From DASYUM01 sp036001225 (lineage in GTDB: Bacteria > Methylomirabilota > Methylomirabilia > Rokubacteriales > DASRDR01): a stretch of 18,609 nt of DNA. The position numbers were made by a program, and so were the translations under genes. The stretch spans positions 1 to 18,609 of the forward strand of contig DASYUM010000107.1 of NCBI GenBank assembly GCA_036001225.1. The letters run 5' to 3'. The notes below the pieces were generated by a model. The model was not told the origin of the DNA and searched no databases. It saw only the letters and a program-made list of their open reading frames with translations. Positions 14,312-18,609 of this stretch are shown here, piece by piece; the first letter of the stretch is position 1, and the number at the start of each line of letters is the position of its first letter.

Positions 14312-15874
14312 ATGACCGATTCGTGGGAGCCGGAGATCGAAGAGCTCCAGCGGCGGGTCGAGCTGGCCCGGGCCATGGGCGGTCCCGAGAACGTCGCCCG
14401 CCAGCACAAGGCCGGACGGTCGACGGTCCGGGAGCGGATCGAGCGACTCGTCGATCCCGGCTCGTTCCACGAGACCGGCGCCCTCGCCGGCGCCGCCACC
14501 TACGCCGACGGCCGGCTGGCCGCCGTCCGCCCCGCGAACTTCGTGATGGGGACCGGGCGGATCAACGGGCGGCGGGTCGTGGTGGGCGGCGACGACTTCA
14601 CGGTCCGCGGGGGCGCCAACGATGCCTCGATCGGCGGCAAGCAGGCTTACGGCGAGCGGATGGCGCGCGAGCTGCGGCTCCCCCTCGTGCGGCTGGTGGA
14701 CGGAACGGGCGGCGGCGGCAGCGTGAAGACCTACGAGATCCAGGGCCGCACCTACGTCCCGGGCAATCCGGCCTGGGACCTCGTCACGGCGGCGCTGTCG
14801 GAGATCCCGGTGGTGGCCGCCGCCCTCGGTCCGGTGGCCGGCCTCGGCGCCGCCCGCGTCGCCGCCTCGCACTTCTCGCTCATGGTGCGCGGCACCTCGC
14901 AGCTCTTCGTGGCCGGGCCGCCGGTGGTCAAGCGCGGGCTCGGCGAGGACGTGGACAAGGAGACCCTGGGCGGCTCCCACATCCACACCCGGGAGAGCGG
15001 CGTGGTGGACAACGAGGTCGGCTCCGAGGAGGAGGCGTTCGTCGAGGTCCGCCGGTTCCTGGCCTATCTCCCCCAGAACGTCTGGCAGATGCCATCCCGA
15101 GCCACGCCCGACGACGACCGGCGCCGCCGCGACGACGAGCTGATCCGTCTCGTGCCGCGCAACCGCCGCCACCCCTATGACGTCCGGACGCTCCTCGGTC
15201 ACGTCGTGGACCGCGGCTCGCTGTTCGAGCTGGCGCCCCGGTACGGCCCCTCGCTCGTCACCGCCCTCGCCCGACTCGACGGCTACCCGGTCGGCGTCCT
15301 CGCCAACGACCCCAGGCAGGTCGGCGGCGCCCTGACCGCCGCCGGCTCCGAGAAGCTGACGCGCTTCGTGGACCTCTGCGACACTTTCCACCTGCCGGTC
15401 GTCAACTTCGTGGACCAGCCCGGCTTCCTGATCGGCGTGGCGGCCGAGCGGGCGGGCACGGTGCGGAAGGGCGTGCGCGCGCTGTCGGCGATCTACCAGG
15501 CGACGGTGCCGTGGGTCACCATCATCGTCCGCCGGGTCTTCGGCGTGGCCGGCGCCGGCCACGCCAACGTCCAGGCGCTGAACCTCCGGTACGCCTGGCC
15601 GTCGGCCGACTGGGGCTCGCTGCCGCTGGAGGGCGGAATCGAGGCCGCCTACCGGCGGGAACTGGAGGCGGCGCCCGATCGGGCCGGGCTCCAGGCCGAG
15701 ATCGAGGCGCGGCTGAACGCGCTCCGGAGCCCGTTCCGGACGGCCGAGGCCTTCGGCATCGAGGAGATCATCGATCCCCGCGACACCCGGCCGATCCTGA
15801 CCGACTGGGTCGGCCTCGCCTACGAGAACGAGGCCACCCGACTCGGCGTCAAGGCGAGAGGCATGCGCCCATGA
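14312..15874 (+). CDS. Acyl-CoA carboxylase carboxyltransferase subunit (PccB/MccB-like)
   Basis: This 520-residue cytoplasmic protein has the normal length and two crotonase-fold halves of biotin-dependent carboxyltransferases. The N-terminal half has the HKAGRSTVRERIERLVDPGSF block, VVVGGDDFTVRGGAND, and LVDGTGGGGSVKTYE; the C-terminal half has GYPVGVLANDPRQVGGALTAAGSEKLTRFVDLCD and FVDQPGFLIG. It transfers carboxyl from biotin to an acyl-CoA such as propionyl- or methylcrotonyl-CoA; the substrate is not readable here. No biotin carboxylase or carrier gene is in the window. ATG 14312 was chosen because earlier starts in frame lie in the promoter or antisense to livK. Its stop overlaps the next start (ATGA). 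Confidence 0.93.
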   Translation: MTDSWEPEIEELQRRVELARAMGGPENVARQHKAGRSTVRERIERLVDPGSFHETGALAGAATYADGRLAAVRPANFVMGTGRINGRRVVVGGDDFTVRGGANDASIGGKQAYGERMARELRLPLVRLVDGTGGGGSVKTYEIQGRTYVPGNPAWDLVTAALSEIPVVAAALGPVAGLGAARVAASHFSLMVRGTSQLFVAGPPVVKRGLGEDVDKETLGGSHIHTRESGVVDNEVGSEEEAFVEVRRFLAYLPQNVWQMPSRATPDDDRRRRDDELIRLVPRNRRHPYDVRTLLGHVVDRGSLFELAPRYGPSLVTALARLDGYPVGVLANDPRQVGGALTAAGSEKLTRFVDLCDTFHLPVVNFVDQPGFLIGVAAERAGTVRKGVRALSAIYQATVPWVTIIVRRVFGVAGAGHANVQALNLRYAWPSADWGSLPLEGGIEAAYRRELEAAPDRAGLQAEIEARLNALRSPFRTAEAFGIEEIIDPRDTRPILTDWVGLAYENEATRLGVKARGMRP

Positions 15875-16548
15875 TCGCGCGCTACCCGCGCCTGGTCCCG
15901 ACGCTGCTCCTGGCGCTGGCGGCCACCGCGCTCGCGGCCGACGTGGTCGTGGTGGAGGACTGGTCCGCCCCGCCGGTGGGGACGAAGGGGATCCCCCCGC
16001 CGTGGCAGAAGCAGCGGTGGGGCAGCCCGAACTACGATTTCACCGTGGTGGAGGACAGCGGGCGGAAGGTCCTCCACCTCAAGAGCGCCGGCGACAGCTC
16101 CAACATCAGCAAGGAGATCAAGGGGAAGGTCGACCTGAAGGAGACGCCGATCCTCGAGTGGAGCTGGAAGGTCGTCACGCTGCCCCGGGGCGGCGACTCC
16201 CGCAAGAAGGAGACCGACGACCAGGCGGCCCAGATCTACGTCACCTGGCCGCGCTTCCCCGAGGCCGTGCGCTCGCAGATCATCGGCTACATCTGGGATA
16301 CGACCGCCCCCGTCGGCTCGATCATCAAGAGCCAGAAGACCGGGACGGTGACCTACGTCGTCGTCCGCTCGGGCCCGGCCGACCTCGGCCAGTGGCTTAC
16401 CGAGCAGCGCAACGTGCGCGAGGACTTCAAGAAGATCTACGGCGAGGAGCCGGACAATCCCGCCATCCTGTCGTTCGGGATCGATTCCGACGACACCAAG
16501 TCCACCGCCGAGTCCTACATGGGGCCCATCCTTTTCAAGAAGCCGTAG
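15871..16548 (+). CDS. DUF3047 family secreted protein
   Basis: This 225-residue protein has a signal peptide (MIARYPRLVPTLLLALAATALA, cleavage near residue 22). The mature part matches the pattern of DUF3047: VVEDWSAPPVGT, then the LEWSWKVVTLPRGGD and DDQAAQIYVTWPR blocks, IIGYIWDTTAPVG, YVVVRSGP, NVREDFKKIYGEEP and the ending DSDDTKSTAESYMGPILF. The family is probably a beta-sandwich exported protein of unknown function. It overlaps the carboxyltransferase stop by 4 bases, so the two are cotranslated, although a functional link is not obvious. Confidence 0.88.
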   Translation: MIARYPRLVPTLLLALAATALAADVVVVEDWSAPPVGTKGIPPPWQKQRWGSPNYDFTVVEDSGRKVLHLKSAGDSSNISKEIKGKVDLKETPILEWSWKVVTLPRGGDSRKKETDDQAAQIYVTWPRFPEAVRSQIIGYIWDTTAPVGSIIKSQKTGTVTYVVVRSGPADLGQWLTEQRNVREDFKKIYGEEPDNPAILSFGIDSDDTKSTAESYMGPILFKKP

Positions 16549-16554
16549 GCCGAC

Positions 16555-16576
16555 CGCGGCGCCCGCTCCAGCCGCG
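16555..16576. terminator. Possible hairpin between convergent genes
   Basis: CGCGGC (16555-16560) pairs with GCCGCG (16571-16576) across a 10-nt loop in the 55-nt gap between the DUF3047 gene and the convergent aminotransferase. There is no T tract on either side, so this is weak. Confidence 0.2.
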
Positions 16577-16603
16577 AGGACCCCCGTGGGCTGTTCGCAC
16601 TGC

Positions 16604-17521
16604 CTACTTGCCGTAGACGGGGGTGAGCCAGCCACGGTAGGCCGGCTTCTCGCCCCGCACGACCGCGAAGTAGCACTGCTGGATGGCCCGGGTGAGCCGC
16701 CCGGGCGCCTTGCCATCACCCAATGGAAGCCGGTCGACGGAGAGGACCGGGGTGATCTCCCAGCCGCTCCCGCACAGGAACGCCTCCTCGGCGACGTACA
16801 GCTCGGTGCGGTCGATCTCGCGCACCTCCGGCGTCACGCCCAGCTCGCGCGCGAACAGCTCCAGGAGCGTGGCCCGGGTGACCGACTCCAGGATGTCCGC
16901 GGTGACCGGCGGGGTGATCGGCACGCCGTTCCGCACCATGAAGCAGCAGGCCCCCGGCGCCTCGGCCAGCTTGCCGCGCCCGTTCAGCAGCAACGCCCCC
17001 TCGTAACCGTTGGCCTTCGCCTCCAGCATGGCCAGCCGCCCGTTCTGGTAGTTCGCCGAGCACTTGATCCGCGGCGGCATGCTGCCGTCGCTGATGCGAG
17101 TCCACGACGACACGCCGACCGCGATGCCGGCGGTGGGCGCCCGGTAGGGACGGGCGTCGACGGCGAGCCCGACCGGCCCCGTGGCGTCGAGGGCGTCGTC
17201 GGCCTCGATGTAGGCCGACTGACGGAGGTGGACGTCCCCGCGGACCTCGTTCTTCCGCAGCACCTCCAGGATCGAGGCCGCCAGCTCCTCCCGGCTGAAG
17301 CCGTGCTCCATCCGCATGAGCCGGAGCGAGTTGAGCAGGCGCTCGATGTGCTCGGGGAGCCGGAAGACGTAGAGCTCGGCTTGCTGCGGGTTCCAGTAGG
17401 CCCGGAGCCCTTCGAAGACCGAGGCCCCATACTTGACGGCCGCCGACTGGACGTGGATGCGGGCCTCGCCGTAAGGGAGCAGCTTGCCGTTCAAGTAGAG
17501 GTAGCGGGACGGCGACGTCAC
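16604..17521 (-). CDS. ilvE: Branched-chain amino acid aminotransferase (class IV PLP enzyme)
   Basis: This 305-residue fold-type IV transaminase would interconvert leucine, isoleucine and valine with their 2-oxo acids. It has HVQSAAVKYGASVFEGLRAYW near the N-terminus, the PLP lysine K153 in RIKCSANYQNG, the LAMLEAKANGYEGALLLNGRGKLAEA block, and the phosphate-binding TRATLLELFARELG. The start is GTG 17521, with AAGGAGGG just 4 nt upstream; an ATG at 17638 would run into the kinase gene. It follows the kinase by 29 nt. The usual GSGENIF segment reads APGACCFM here, a variation that may affect substrate preference; a D-amino acid or aminodeoxychorismate role is less likely from length and context. 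Confidence 0.9.
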   Translation of the reverse strand: MTSPSRYLYLNGKLLPYGEARIHVQSAAVKYGASVFEGLRAYWNPQQAELYVFRLPEHIERLLNSLRLMRMEHGFSREELAASILEVLRKNEVRGDVHLRQSAYIEADDALDATGPVGLAVDARPYRAPTAGIAVGVSSWTRISDGSMPPRIKCSANYQNGRLAMLEAKANGYEGALLLNGRGKLAEAPGACCFMVRNGVPITPPVTADILESVTRATLLELFARELGVTPEVREIDRTELYVAEEAFLCGSGWEITPVLSVDRLPLGDGKAPGRLTRAIQQCYFAVVRGEKPAYRGWLTPVYGK

Positions 17522-17550
17522 GGAACCCTCCTTCGTATGGGTGGGAACGC

Positions 17551-18528
17551 TCAGCGGCGGATGCGGGGATCCGGCTGGGCCATGAGCTCTTCCAGCTCGC
17601 CGGGACGGATCACCGCGATGTCGCCCCACATCGTGCACTTGAGCGCGGCCAGCGCGGTTCCGCAGTCCTGGGCGTACTGGACGTCGTGGCTGGTGAGCAG
17701 CCCGTAGAGGAATCCGGCCGCGAAGGCGTCGCCGGCCCCCACCCGGTCAGCGACCGCGTCGATCGCGTAGAGCCGGGTCGGGCGGTGCATCCGGTCGGCG
17801 AGCACGACCGAGCCCTGCTCGCCCAGTGTCAGCGCGATGATCGTCTTGGGCGCCCGCCGCCGCAGCGCCTCGGCCACGCCTTCCGGCTCGCCCTCGTAGC
17901 CGAAAAGCCGGTGGGCGTCCTCGACGCCGACGAAGAGGACCTGGACGCGGGGGAGCAGGCTCTCCAGATACGTCTGGGCCTCGTCGGGGGACCAGAGGGC
18001 GGCCCGGTAGTTCACGTCGAGGGAAACGAAGGCGCCGCCGGCGTGGGCCTCCTCCACCGCCCGCTCGGTGAGCCCGCGCGGCTGCTCGCCGAGCGCCGGC
18101 GTGATGCCGGTCACGTGGACCATCCGGCTCCGGCGGACGATCTCCCAGTCCACCTCTTCCTCGGACAAGGTTGTGAAGGCGGAATCCTGCCGGTCATAGA
18201 GCACGCGGATCGGCCGCGGGGCGACGCCGTATTCGAGGAAGTAGGTTCCGATGCGGCCGCGGACCCGCCACACGACCTGGGAGGTGTCCACGCCGTGGCC
18301 CTTCAGCTCGCGCGCGGCGCGCTCGCCCCACGGGTTCGACGGGAGCGCGGAGATCCACGCGGTGCGGAGGCCGAGCCGGGCCAGCGCGCAGAGGACGTTG
18401 GCTTCGGTGCCCCCGAAGGAGACGTCCAGCTGCCGGGCCTGCTCGAGCCGGGTCGGCGCCCGCGAGGCGAGGCGCAGCAGCAGCTCGCCGAGGGCGACGA
18501 CGTCGTAGAGGGGCTCGACCGTGCTCAC
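17551..18528 (-). CDS. PfkB-family carbohydrate kinase, likely 2-keto-3-deoxygluconate kinase
   Basis: This 325-residue ribokinase-fold enzyme has the N-terminal GELLLRL strand, the VSFGGTEANVLCALARLG substrate-lid signature (36-53), LDVNYRAALW (170-179, a hallmark of KDG-kinase-like members) and the C-terminal DRVGAGDAFAAGF signature with catalytic D267. KDG kinases phosphorylate 2-keto-3-deoxygluconate in Entner-Doudoroff-type sugar acid breakdown; fructokinase or another sugar kinase is possible. The start is GTG 18528, overlapping the stop of the upstream partial gene (GTGA), so translation is coupled. It forms an operon with the aminotransferase. Confidence 0.88.
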   Translation of the reverse strand: MSTVEPLYDVVALGELLLRLASRAPTRLEQARQLDVSFGGTEANVLCALARLGLRTAWISALPSNPWGERAARELKGHGVDTSQVVWRVRGRIGTYFLEYGVAPRPIRVLYDRQDSAFTTLSEEEVDWEIVRRSRMVHVTGITPALGEQPRGLTERAVEEAHAGGAFVSLDVNYRAALWSPDEAQTYLESLLPRVQVLFVGVEDAHRLFGYEGEPEGVAEALRRRAPKTIIALTLGEQGSVVLADRMHRPTRLYAIDAVADRVGAGDAFAAGFLYGLLTSHDVQYAQDCGTALAALKCTMWGDIAVIRPGELEELMAQPDPRIRR

Positions 18529-18609
18529 GGCCGCTTCACCGCGCCGGGCCGAGACCCGAGCAGATCAAGGACGCAGGAATGCGCGCCGCCGGGCGTCGCG
18601 GGGCTGGGG
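18525..18609 (-). CDS. 3' end of an unidentified gene upstream of the kinase
   Basis: The frame that ends at TGA 18527-18525 is open to the window edge and reads as a protein tail ending LDLLGSRPGAVKRP. Its stop overlaps the kinase GTG by the GTGA pattern seen elsewhere in this window. Only 27 codons are visible, so no family can be named. The position suggests a sugar-acid pathway gene, which is only a guess. Confidence 0.45.
   Translation of the reverse strand, partial: PSPATPGGAHSCVLDLLGSRPGAVKRP

Noticed and set aside
14135..15562. Minus-strand open frame of 475 codons over the carboxyltransferase
   Set aside because: It is the mirror of the real gene, rich in His/Gly/Ala/Asp, and covers the divergent promoter region.

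Overview
The window is GC-rich DNA with tightly packed genes: stop/start overlaps, GTG starts and strong GC preference at third codon positions. Gene content (two ABC importer systems, several amidohydrolases, acyl-CoA carboxylase, a DUF3047 protein) resembles uncultured soil or sediment heterotrophs such as Candidatus Rokubacteria/Methylomirabilota. That placement is an inference from style; there is no marker gene here.

Left part (1-2758, + strand): the tail of a sugar-type ABC permease, its MalG-like partner permease, a metal-dependent amidohydrolase (amidohydrolase_2 family) and a small isoprenylcysteine-methyltransferase-like membrane protein. A minus-strand operon follows (promoter near 5300, reading down to 2915): an ACT-domain protein, then a 72-codon SelT/SelW/SelH-family gene with two in-frame TGA codons exactly at the redox positions (UxxU), then an N-acyl-D-amino-acid deacylase. 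The SelW gene is the main discovery. It is invisible to ordinary ORF calling, fills the gap between its neighbours exactly (2 nt after one stop, ATGA overlap with the next start), and has a SECIS-like hairpin 20 nt after the second TGA.

Middle part (5348-9477): a dipeptidase E on the + strand converges with a large UvrD-type helicase carrying a C-terminal Fe-S PD-(D/E)XK nuclease domain. Both appear to start from leaderless promoters. Two inverted copies of a palindromic repeat (2763-2839 and 6105-6241) sit in the two convergent gene junctions.

Right part (9478-16548): a complete branched-chain amino acid transporter operon on the minus strand (livK-livG-livF-livH-livM), with back-to-back divergent promoters separating it from an acyl-CoA carboxylase carboxyltransferase and a coupled DUF3047 secreted protein. 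The window ends with a minus-strand operon: the 3' end of an unidentified gene, a PfkB-family (KDG-kinase-like) sugar kinase and a branched-chain aminotransferase. Transporter, aminotransferase and carboxyltransferase together suggest use of branched-chain amino acids.
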